From NCBI GenBank assembly GCA_018398765.1, contig JAHBMJ010000731.1, positions 87,957 to 123,009 on the forward strand: 35,053 nt of DNA, read 5' to 3'. This DNA comes from Chromera velia. Its lineage: Eukaryota; Sar; Chromeraceae. A program made the translations under genes and the position numbers. Positions 21,382-30,496 of this stretch are shown piece by piece. Numbering within the stretch: position 1 is the first letter of the stretch; each line of letters opens with the position of its first letter. Under the pieces are notes generated by a model. That model saw only the letters and a list, made by a program, of their open reading frames with translations. It made no database searches and was not told where the DNA came from.

Positions 21382-21765
21382 CGGCTCCTTCGGGGGCTCA
21401 AATCAAAATTCGAAAAGCCAAAAGAGACACGATGTAAGGTGAGTGAAGAGGGGGATCAAGAAGGGAAAAGGCGAACAGGGATCTTCCGTCTCTGCACTCC
21501 CTCCCTTGATCAAGCCCATGCATCTACCCGTCTCCTCGTATCCTCTCGCTCGATCTGCATGATGGACGACCCGCATTCGGCCATGGTGGACGTCCACAGC
21601 CTACCTACCACGTCCACAGCCTACCTACCAGATTTCTCACATTTTTTTCTGCCGGAATGCGCATATGCTGTGATGTAGTTAACTGCAATGGTGACGGGAA
21701 TTGACGGGTCAGACGGGATTCTCTGACAGATCGCCAATGGCCCCGCGGGGCGGAGGGCGGAGCAT
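21382..21765. promoter_or_regulatory. Upstream region of the GT32-like gene, with a duplicated 20-mer
   Basis: The promoter and 5' UTR of the leftward gene starting at 21381 must lie here. No supported gene is visible on the plus strand. The 20-mer CGTCCACAGCCTACCTACCA is repeated exactly at 21591-21610 and 21611-21630. Confidence 0.4.
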
Positions 21766-22110
21766 AACCCGAAAATCCCGAAAATCCAAAAACCTGAAAA
21801 TCCGGAACAATCCCGAAAATCCAAAAACCCGAAAATCCCGAAAATCCAAAAACCCGAAAATCCCGAACAATCTAGAACATGCAATCCCGAAAATCCAAAA
21901 AAGTTCCCGAAAAACCCGAAAAATCCCGAAAATCCCAAGTCCCGAAAATCCCGAAAATTCAAAAACCTGAAAAACCCGAAAATCCCGAAAAATCTCAAAA
22001 CCCAAAAATCCCGAGAATCCAAAATCCCGAAATTTCATTCAAAAACCCGAAAATCCCCAACAATCCAGAAAACCCAAAAACTACTAAAAACCCGAAACTC
22101 CCAAAAATCC
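21766..22110. repeat. Degenerate satellite-like array of CCCGAAAATCC / AAAACCCG units
   Basis: About 345 bp built almost entirely from short units such as CCCGAAAATC, CCGAAAATCCAAAAA and CCCGAACAATC, with a loose 9-11 bp period and occasional longer interruptions. It is strongly strand-asymmetric (purine plus C runs on plus). Phe/Gly-rich open frames on the minus strand and Pro/Lys/Ser-rich frames on the plus strand are by-products of the repeat. Confidence 0.85.
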
Positions 22111-22132
22111 ATGCTGTCTGAAGTTAGAAAAA

Positions 22133-22154
22133 ACCAGGCTTGCCCCCGCCTGGT
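22133..22154. other. Perfect 7-bp stem-loop
   Basis: ACCAGGC at 22133-22139 pairs with GCCTGGT at 22148-22154 around an 8-nt loop, immediately after the satellite array. A second small inverted repeat, GGGAGC-A-GCTCCC, lies near 22211. Confidence 0.6.
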
Positions 22155-22368
22155 GAGATGTTAGGTGGGGGTATAAGTATTCTAGGCCCCTGGGTGGTCC
22201 AAAAGTTAACCGGGAGCAGCTCCCAGCTGCCCACCTTCCCAAAATTGTCCAAAATAAAAATAAAAACACAATTCTCTTACATACATCATCTAAGAAAAAT
22301 TTGTTATCAAATCGCATGGTTCATTCTACCAACGAGTTATCAAATCAACCCCCCTGACACTCAAGTAA

Positions 22369-22534
22369 ACTTGAAACGCTGCACCGTAGGCGTAGCCAGA
22401 CTTAAAACGCCCGCACTGCAGGCGCAGCTTAACTTGAAGGTACCGCGCTAAAGACGCAACCAAAATAAAGTACACTTCAATTTTTTTGTAAAAGGTGCAG
22501 ACAGTCTTGAAAGAACCCTGCCACAGGCGCGGCC
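22369..22534. repeat. Degenerate GC-rich ~30-bp modules
   Basis: Related modules begin near 22369, 22400, 22432 and 22506. Each starts with (A)CTTGAAA-like or CTTAAAA sequence and ends with AGGCGYAGCC, GGCGCAGC, GACGCAACC or AGGCGCGGCC. They lie between the hairpin region and the retrotransposon tail, and may be part of that element's remains. Confidence 0.5.
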
Positions 22535-22623
22535 AGCATTGAAAAATCCATTTACATGAACAAATGAAGGACGCCTTTTGCTAGGCCTTTTGCTCCCTCC
22601 TTTAAGGCCTCCGTCACTACTAT

Positions 22624-23007
22624 ATGACAAGAGAGCCGACGTTTGGGCAGCTTGGGCTGTCTACCACAACCCGTCTGGTCGAAGAGAGACAAAAACGCCC
22701 CGATTTTCTTGTGCGGCTCCCATCCGGAGACACAGTGCTCGCCGACGTTGCTGTCACCCATCTGTTTTCCATCAATGCTAACCGCCTGCGCCGATTTGCA
22801 AAAACAGCAGGGTCAGCAGCGAGGGGAATGGAGAAAATGAAGAACGATAGGTATGGGGAGATCTGCCATGAAATCAGTTTTCGTTTTGTGCCGCTTGTTT
22901 TTAAAACTTATGGAAGACCAGGCGGGGGAGTAGTAAGGTTTTTGAAAGAAGTGGCAAAGTTAGGGGCAGGGAGGGTGAGGGGTGGGGAGGGAGACGAAGC
23001 AGTCTAA
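22624..23007 (+). pseudogene. C-terminal fragment of a non-LTR retrotransposon (restriction-like endonuclease motif)
   Basis: 127 codons open from 22624 to the stop at 23007. The core 'KRPDFLVRLPSGDTVLADVAV' region (22711-22775) has the RPD...(x)n...DVAV spacing of restriction-like endonuclease domains that follow reverse transcriptase in R2-type and related protist elements. The following 'MEKMKNDRYGEI' and 'FRFVPLVFKTYGRPGGGVV' match the Lys-Tyr and F-x-P-x-x-x-E/K-x-x-G pattern often seen at the ends of such proteins. No reverse transcriptase is visible upstream, so this is a 5'-truncated or decayed copy, typical of target-primed insertions. The ATG at 22624 is probably only the first in-frame Met, not a true start. 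The assignment rests on motif shape alone. Confidence 0.5.
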
Positions 23008-26000
23008 GCAAGGTTGATGGACCGCTACTACAAGCTCTTGTCCTGCACTCTGCAGCGTTTTGTCGCAGTAAACCTTCTGTTCTCCATCCATAGCAAGAGG
23101 AGCACAAGGGGCCCCTTCTAGCCCGAGGGTCTGCTTGGGAGGGAAGTGGCCGTGTTCTCCGGGTCTTTTGACTGGGAGGGCGCAAACTGAAAGAATTTCT
23201 TTGGCAATGTGAGAAGATAGAAGAGGGATGGGTAAAAACGCAAGCAAATAAATTGAAAAAGTTTTGGGAACTGAGTTTTAAAGAAAGAGTTTTGATGGGG
23301 TGCTTAAAGCAGGAGTTCTTTGAAGGGATGGAAGACGTGCGGGATACACATCTGTACAATTAAAGTCTTTCTGATTAAAAGGGTAGCCTTTTTTCAATGA
23401 AAGAACTGAAGTGTTTCGAAGGTTCTGCCCTGTATCCCCTCTTTCTCTTTTCTCTCTCTTTTGATTGTCCAACCTGTTGTGAGGCCGCGATTGATCAGCT
23501 GTATCAGGGTGATCGAAGTTATGCCTATTTTCGTCGCTGGTAGTCATAGGATGGAACAAATCAACAAAGTAGGTTAGATCCGCCTCTCATATATGGGGAC
23601 ACGGCATGCATGAAAAAACCTTCAATCATTATTTCAAGACAGACTGGAGTGTCAGGGAGGTTACCAAATCTACCAACACATCACCATTGATTCACCTAAA
23701 ATCTAAAGTGCAGAACATAGATTCTGCTTACGATATTCACAACAAGATCATGAAAAGGTTCTACCACTTCAAGCCTAGTCGTCTTGCTTGATTCTCCCCC
23801 CCCCAACTGGCATCCAGTATTCATGAGTGTGGATGTGTATCAGTGTGTATATCGGTATGTTCATATATGTTCTAGTGTGTTGGTAGGAGCAAAAGCAAAA
23901 AAACATGAAAAGAACAAGGTAGCCGGTTGTATAAAAAGAGAAAGATGTGTTTCCCTAGTGTGTTTCTACTTACGCGAAAACATGGTGATCATTTATGACA
24001 GAGTGAAATGATCGAAGAGAAGCAGTATAGAGATGATGTAAAGATGTGTCACTAACAGCTGACAGTGTTTGTATATATGGGAATATGTGGGGCAGATCTA
24101 TAAAATTTAATCCATTGTTACGTGGTAGTCATGATACTCAAGAGGCTAAGCTAGAAGGCGGTGGAAAGACTCTGTCCTAAACTAATTGACTTCAGAAGGT
24201 TGAGAAGGTCTACAGGTAAAGATCGTCAAGATACCTCAAGATTCTCCAGTCAATATCAGGTGATCTGAGACGATAGATGGAAGGAGACAAGGGGGTTAGC
24301 ATGGAAGTTCACAAGAAACGTGAAATTTCTGCAGACCCAGTCGAGTTCTGGAGACTGATCTTCAAGAAACTGTAAGAGTCGGAGAGAGATCCGCTAGGAG
24401 ATCCATCTCTGGGCCAGTGGAGATGAAGTTGAGACAGATAGAGCAGTGGGAATGGGGAAAGAGAGATGTGGTGAGGTGATAATGTAAGATGCGATTTGTT
24501 GTTAGCAGGCTCAGAGAGTCTGTGACGCTGTCACGACCGTTGCAGCCCTGAGTCGTGAACACAGATTGGTTAAGTTGATCGAGCTGCAAAGTGGTACGTC
24601 ACTGGGTGCGTCACTTTACGATGTGGGGCTGTGGTGTCTATCGGAAATGGAACACTGCGGCGTGAAGAGGATGTAGGGAGGTGTGGTTGGAGTGCTGGTA
24701 ATATAAGAATGTGGACTGGCTGTATGACTTTGTCGCAGAGGTGTGAAGCTTAGCGTGCGACATTGTTGTAAGCCGATGAGAATTATGGAGGGGAATAAAG
24801 ATTGCTGTAGCTTAGGGTTATGATATTATTATTATTATTATTAATGCGTTTGCTTTGCGTGCAAAAGAAAAGAAACAGATTCGTGAAGACGCGTCTGCTT
24901 ATGTGTGGTTGCAACCGTCAATATAAAAATGTCTATCTCTCTCTCCGTCTGTCAGTGCGAGGGAATTAAAATTGAAAGAACGCCGATCGATATGAAGATT
25001 CTTCATTTCATATCTCGCTGACTGTTTGTGTGGATGCAATTAAGAAGAAGTAGAAGTGATTTTAGGGTTGAAGCAGAATAGAATTGAATAAAAAGAAAAG
25101 TGATGTCTAAAGCCGTTAACCTTTAGAAAGAAGTATGAGGTCCTTGGATCGAATTACAAGGATCGAACGATCATCGGGGTATGTTTTGATCGGATCGATC
25201 GAGGACGATCGATTTGAGGGGAGGGCATATGTGACGTGTCACGCTCGCGCCCCGCCTCTTTGCATATATCATAATTGAGCCGGCCCGCGTGTGCGTCTTT
25301 CCGGGGTCATGATTAAAGTGAGCATATGCATCATTACATGGCTTTTAGCTACATGAATCAACAGTCACGTTTCTGTTGTATGAGAGAGTAGAATTAGGCT
25401 GACAGACACAGAGTGACTGAGGGAATAGCAACGAACGTCTAACTCAACAAACCTTCCTGTTTGAATTCGTGAATCGACTAGTAGACACGTTATACCGAAA
25501 ATCCAAATCAGAACGCGAACCCATCTGGTTTATGGAATCAATTTACAAATGAAACAACTCGCAGTTTCACTCGATTCATGCAGTATCGATCAAGCCTGTG
25601 TTCTATCAAAAGATTTACTTGCTTACCTGCTTGGGGGGTGAATCAGAACGGCGCAATGCGCGCGCGAATATTTGCAAACGTGCAGAAATAAAATGAAATA
25701 AAATACATGCATGCAAAAGCATGTTTGAGGCAATTCAAATTGACGTCCATGCATTCGTGGTCAATGCAAGATACAAAAGCAGACAAAGACTACTCTGGGC
25801 AACTGCCAGAGGTTTTGCGTAAGAAGTAGATCTTCATGTTAAACATATCTAGAGCGCTAGCTCTTTCTGCTGGTGCTCTCTGTATGTAGGCAAAGACCTG
25901 TCCCGTGTTCTCTTGTTCAGAGACTTGACCGATAGAGAGCTCAGTCTGCTTCCCCCTCTCTGTTGCTGCTAACTTTCGGCTTGTGATTCTGGGTTTCTCT

Positions 26001-26067
26001 CTGTGCTGCCAGAGGGATAACCGACAAAACAGGTTCCCGTCTTGACTTCCTGGTTTTAGGAGTAAAG
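23008..26067. other. Gene-poor AT-rich region upstream of the copia element
   Basis: Nothing here is firmly supported. A minus-strand frame at 23247-22960 contains protein-like text ('KRPGEHGHFPPKQTLGLEG', 'KVYCDKTLQSAGQELVVAV') and may be a decayed coding fragment. A 61-codon plus frame at 23606-23791 ('KSTNTSPLIHLKSKVQNID') is too short to judge. An (ATT)n microsatellite lies near 24824-24842. The 5' LTR and primer-binding site of the copia element should be within the last kilobase, but I cannot define them without the partner LTR. Confidence 0.4.
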
Positions 26068-27154
26068 ATGAGCAAAGGACAGTTTCGAAGGTTTCAAGCT
26101 GGACTGCACCGCCATCTGTAAGGGTGACCCCGCTTTCAAGAAGCTGAGCAAGGATGAGCAGCTGTCAAAAGTTGCGACAGCCTTCTTCCGATCAGCAAAG
26201 GGGCATCCAGACTGCGGAGAGCAGGTGATCTCCTTGTTCAAGAAGATAGATGCTCCTGAGTTCTCCAATGGGAACACCTCCGCCCTAGACACGAACTATG
26301 ATAAGTTCTATACGACCATGTGGGAGACTATCAGGATCCCGCTAGAAAAGAAGGACAGAGAGAAGAAAGAGGCAGTGAAGGCAGAGTACACGGAGTTCTC
26401 GAAGTCGCTCGTGTTTGACCGTATTTCCAAGTGAACTGTGAAGTGGGGGTTGATAGAGCAAAGGGCAGCCGAAGTGGGGGTAACGATCATAGATAAAGAC
26501 AAGGCCACGCACCTTCTGAAGTCCATCTCCCGGCACTCGCCGTCCCTTCACGCCATTTTGAAGGTGACGATGGATGCAGCCGACCAAGAGGATCCGAAAA
26601 AGATCCTTGACAAACTGAAAGGCCTTCAAAAAATGTGGGAGGGAGATTCGTAGTCTTTGGTCGGTGATGCTCTCGGTAGGGGAGGTGGCAGTGCCTTACC
26701 TACACATTGTCAAAGAGCAGCTAAGGGTCCAAAGGTAAAGGAAGAGTTTGCCAGTCTCGTTTCTGTCGTGCAGCAGACGGTGCAAGAGCAGCTCCATCTC
26801 GTAGGTTTCGTTGGCCCTGGAAATGTTCCTGCCCGGTCTTTAAACGGAAAGGGGGGAAAGGGGCAAAGTAGAGGAAGGAACCAAGGTGGAAGAGGGGGCT
26901 CTAGCGGTGCAGAGGGTGCACAGGGAGGTCCTCCCAATCACGGAGGAGGTTTCTGCGATGTTTGTCCCAGATGTGCACGCCCTGGTGGTTACGATACGGG
27001 CTTCCCATGCTCTGTACTCAGACGCACCTGTGGCTATAAACCCTGCGGTAGAAAGGGGCACGATGCAGTCGCATGCAGGATGAGAAAGAGGGATGAAAAA
27101 AACAAGCAGCCAGGGAAGAGCGGACCGAGAGGGCCCCAAGGGTATGCAGGCTAG
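26068..27154 (+). pseudogene. copia gag remnant with zinc knuckles
   Basis: The ATG at 26068 is out of frame with the rest by one base (frameshift near 26076-26083). Downstream frame: 'FEGFKLDCTAICKGDPAF', 'KFYTTMWETIRIPLEKKD', 'HLLKSISRHSPSLHAILK'. This is an alpha-helical capsid-like protein followed by a Gly/Arg-rich stretch and two Cys clusters near 26950-27090. The first cluster ('CPRCARPGGYDTGFPC') has Gly where the zinc-binding His is expected. The second ('CGYKPCGRKGHDAVAC') keeps C, C, H, C with a four-residue first gap. In-frame stops occur at 26432, 26651 and 27152. Confidence 0.75.
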
Positions 27155-28890
27155 GTTGGAGGGGGACAGGAGTCATCCGAGCAAAGAATCCGTGTGCGTG
27201 ACAGGATCACGGTCATGGACATGGCGTTTCTCTCTGTCGGTGCATGCATAAGACAGATGAAACGTCCATCTCCTCCGATCGACAAGTTTGTGGCCGATAC
27301 AGGTGCTACAGACAACATAGGCTCCACCTGCGTGTTCAGACAGTACATGATTATACATAAGCCGTCCACCCAAGATTTCGGACAGGCCCATGGAGATGCC
27401 CCTGCTGTGCAAACTGAAATGGAGTGTATAGTTGCCCTCCCAGTGACACTTCTGGAGGGGGAGCCAGACAACTGGCAGCAACGCACAGACGAGCCATTCG
27501 TGATCCGCATGTGGCTGTCTGAAGATGACTCTGTCCATTCCCTTCTGTCCTCCGAAGTGATGAACAACGACAAAGCCGATACAGTCAACTCCCACTGCGT
27601 GTTTGAGGACATATGGGGGAGAAGGAAGAAAGTCAAAATTGACTACCCCAGAGGAGATGACAGATTCGCTGTTCCCATGGTGCAGTTGCACCCCAAACGA
27701 TTTCAGTATTTGGAGTTGGGAGGGGCGCATGGACTGGCAGCAGCCGTGTCTGCAAGCAGACACAGCCAGCGACTGAAGGAAGCCGACGAGGAGACGTGCA
27801 TGACTTAGCATAGAAAACTTATGCACCAAGGTAAGGAGAGGTTAGAAAAGACCCTAAAAGAAGAAGGTCTTCGCATGAGTCATGCAGCGTGGCAAAAAGT
27901 GTATGCTGACTGTCGTGTCTGTAAAAGGAGAAATGCAATCTTTCCGTCTCTCCATGCAGTTCCCGACTGCTGATCACGAGTCACTCAATTCGGACAGGTT
28001 GTCTACCTGGACCACTGGTTCATTAATGACAGTGGTGGCGTGGGAGGGAGGGGTGAGTACACAGTCTCCTTCATGCTCGACTACTACAACGGCAAATGGG
28101 ACATGATGGCAGACGCCAACCGCAAGGTGGAAGGCGACCTGGGCGCACACCTGTTCAGATGGAAGGCACGCTACGGCAGCTTTCCCGAGTCCATTGAAGC
28201 AGACAAGACGCAGGAGCTGTGGGCAGTGGGGAGGAAATGGCATATGCCATGGTGCCAGCGCCACCGTACTGTTATGGTCCATATAGGGCGATTGACACCG
28301 CCACCTGCACAGCTCGAGTTCTAGTGCAGACTGTATTAGAAGAGCTGAACCTGCCGAAGGTCTTGTACAAGCATGTGCTCGACGGCATTTGTGAGACCTA
28401 GAATAAGACCTACAACAAACAGATTGGCATGACTCCTATAGAGAAATATTTGGGCTTCCTATCCGTGCGGACATTCATGTTTAGAGATCAGGTTGTGGTG
28501 AAAATGAATGAGAAGAGCCTGGAGCTGGCAAGGGTGGAGGTCACGTATCTCCACAAAGAAAATTCTCATCTTGCCACTGTTCTCCGCAGAGCACCCGTCT
28601 TGGACAAGGGCACAGAGACCCATACTGTGCTCGAAGTCCACCCAGCATGGCTGAAGCCGGTCAAGCGAGGCCTGAACAACTCATGGCTGGGGTGCCGACA
28701 AAAGTGGGAGGTTCTAGAGGCTCGTCACTGGTCGGACATCCAAGCACAGAAGCAGCAGCAGGCACCACCCGTGCTCCACAGTCCGTCCCTGTCCCTTGTA
28801 TCCATGTTTTCAATTCCTTCTCAGTCCAGACCGCAAGAGGTCGGGGGTGCCGCCGCGCATGGCCCGGGTGTTGCGGGGTTGGAAGTCTGA
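27155..28890 (+). pseudogene. copia protease and integrase remnant
   Basis: Same frame as gag. The aspartic protease signature 'FVADTGATDNIG' (DTG from 27296) is intact. After a TAG at 27806 comes the integrase zinc-binding region: 'HRKLMHQGKERLEKTL', then 'YADCRVCKRR'. The integrase core follows: 'VVYLDHWFINDSGG', 'FMLDYYNGKWDMM' and 'SIEADKTQELW'. Near 28216 the frame shifts by one; the new frame reads 'TCTARVLVQTVLEELNLP' and 'YNKQIGMTPIEKYLG', the C-terminal integrase part. The catalytic glutamate, expected before 'RAIDTATC', is not evident. Stops at 27971, 28399 and 28888 break it further. Confidence 0.75.
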
Positions 28891-30165
28891 GGAAGGGTTG
28901 AGGGAGATGACAATGGAGAAGGGGTGAAGGCGCGAAAGTACAGCGGTATCTGGGCTCAAACAGGCAGAGGAGGGGCATTGCAGCCTTTCATTGTCCGACA
29001 AAAAAACAGCAGAAGCGTGCAGGTCAATGAATTCGACCAGACGCCAGCTGGAGAAGCTAGAGTTGGGGGTATGCGTCATAACAACATCAACCACCGACTC
29101 GTTGTCTTCTGCTTTCAGTGGTCCGAGGGACAGCCCTTTCCGTCTGCTCCGGAGACGGCTAACGTAGCCGTGCCTCCCGTTGTCTCTCCCGAGGCCGTGC
29201 CTGCGGTCGTCCCTCCATCCACCTCTGCAGACGCGGCTACTCAGCCATCGGGGGTGAATCAAGAAGAAGAAGAGAGGGGGAGAGTGAAGGAGGAACTGTT
29301 TGGAGACAGAGCTTTGGAGATGAAAGCAGAGGAAGGGCAGGTTCAAGAGGAAGGTCACCGTGGTGCCATGCTGATCGCAAAGCAGGGGCAGCCTACCTTG
29401 CCTCAAACGCAATCCAATCGTCCGGCTCCTCCCACAAAGATCCCATATATCCGCGGCATGCTGCAGTGGGACTCTGACGTCCGTAGATACTCAGAGGAAT
29501 TTGGGGGAGACACTCCGTTTCTCGCTCTGGCTAGCTTCCGAAAGGGAGCAACCATACTTCCTACCAGCAGAGAGGAGATCGCAAGAAGAGAATTTTGGGA
29601 GGCTAACGTCAAAGAGTGGGCAGCCATCCTTCACACGAAGATGATCGGAAAGCGCCGCTCACACCTTGAGCTTGCTGCCGTGCTCAACATGGGTTTTACC
29701 AGAAACCATAAAAAAGATTTGAGCAAGGGACCCAGAGGGAGAAAGAAGAAGACGCGCATTTATATCGCAGGGTACGATGACCTGAGGAAGGTGGACACAT
29801 TCAGTGGCACTCCGAACCGCGACTGTTTTCTTCTCACCTTCCTGTATATTGCCACTCGGGGGTTTGAGGTGGAGTTGGTGGATATCAAGAATGCATTCCT
29901 CCAGTCCCCTGACGACCACGTAGAGCACGTAGGGGTGCGCATCCCGAAGAGCATTCCCATCATGCCTGTACAGAAGCCTTCCTTTCTTACTGAGTACAGC
30001 GATGCCAAGTGGGGAGAGATAAGGAAAGAGGCAGAGAGAGTGGTCCCAGGTCAGATCTACGAACTTAGCACTGCCCTCTACGGCACCCCTGCAGCACCCA
30101 CATTTTGGGGGAAGGCGTTACGTTGTGGCTTGTACGGCGACTTGATCACCCGCCAAACTTGCTAG
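28891..30165 (+). pseudogene. copia reverse transcriptase, N-terminal half only
   Basis: About 425 codons remain open up to 30165. After an acidic linker the RT begins around 29690: 'DDLRKVDTFSGTPNRDCFLL', then the diagnostic 'VELVDIKNAFLQSPDDHVE' and 'QIYELSTALYGTPAAP'. The palm motif YVDD, thumb and RNase H are absent because the sequence changes to the gypsy element's putative LTR. The region before RT is Pro/Glu/Gln-rich and poorly conserved, as is usual in copia linkers. Confidence 0.8.
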
Positions 30166-30435
30166 AACTGGGACTGGGAAACTAACTTCGTAATACTAAG
30201 CCCGGCCGGCATTAATTAAGTGCACTAAGAGAATTAAGTGACAGACTGACAATACAGAGAAAGAAATAATAGACTTGCAATACAGAAATAAATAGAAGCA
30301 TGCCGTACAGTCTTCGTCCATCTGTATCGCTTGAATGGAGTCCTTGGAAGTGAACTCTGACTGACAGACTTAAGGAGGTAAGGTATGATAAGTCTCCAAC
30401 TAGACTACGTTCTTAGTCTAGGAGGAAATCTGACG
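30160..30435 (+). repeat. Putative 5' LTR of the gypsy element
   Basis: Noncoding sequence between the end of copia coding similarity and the primer-binding site. It could begin at TGCTAG (30160), but no clean terminal CA precedes the primer-binding site, so both ends are approximate. Confirmation needs the 3' LTR, which is outside the window. Confidence 0.45.
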
Positions 30436-30451
30436 TGGTAGCAGCAGAGCC
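30436..30451 (+). promoter_or_regulatory. Putative tRNA primer-binding site (initiator-Met type)
   Basis: TGGTAGCAGCAGAGCC resembles the TGGTATCAGAGC site complementary to the 3' end of initiator tRNA-Met used by many LTR elements, with a small insertion or substitution. Its position, about 45 bp before the start of gag, fits. Confidence 0.55.
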
Positions 30452-30496
30452 CCGGTCCTCCACCTCAGGGAGACCCCGCTTTGCCTCTCAACCGTT

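Larger units (their letters stand above)
26068..30165 (+). mobile_element. Decayed Ty1/copia LTR retrotransposon, interrupted inside reverse transcriptase
   Basis: Domain order gag - zinc knuckles - aspartic protease - integrase - reverse transcriptase defines Ty1/copia. A single polyprotein frame can be followed from 26084 to about 28216, then shifts frame and continues to 30165. It is broken by stops at 26432 (TGA), 26651 (TAG), 27152 (TAG), 27806 (TAG), 27971 (TGA), 28399 (TAG) and 28888 (TGA), plus a frameshift just after the ATG at 26068. Coding similarity ends abruptly after the RT motif 'ALYGTPAAPTFWGKAL', before the catalytic YVDD, where a gypsy element starts. The 5' LTR is not identified and the 3' half is not in the window. 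The copy cannot be autonomous. Confidence 0.85.

Noticed and set aside
21621-22038. Phe/Gly-rich frames such as 'FRDFGFSGFLGF' on the minus strand
   Set aside because: Produced by the CCCGAAAATCC satellite; all frames give similarly repetitive text and there is no start or neighbour context.
25000-26067. Defined 5' LTR for the copia element
   Set aside because: An LTR is expected here, but the partner copy is absent from the window and no clear TG...CA ends or primer-binding site could be fixed.
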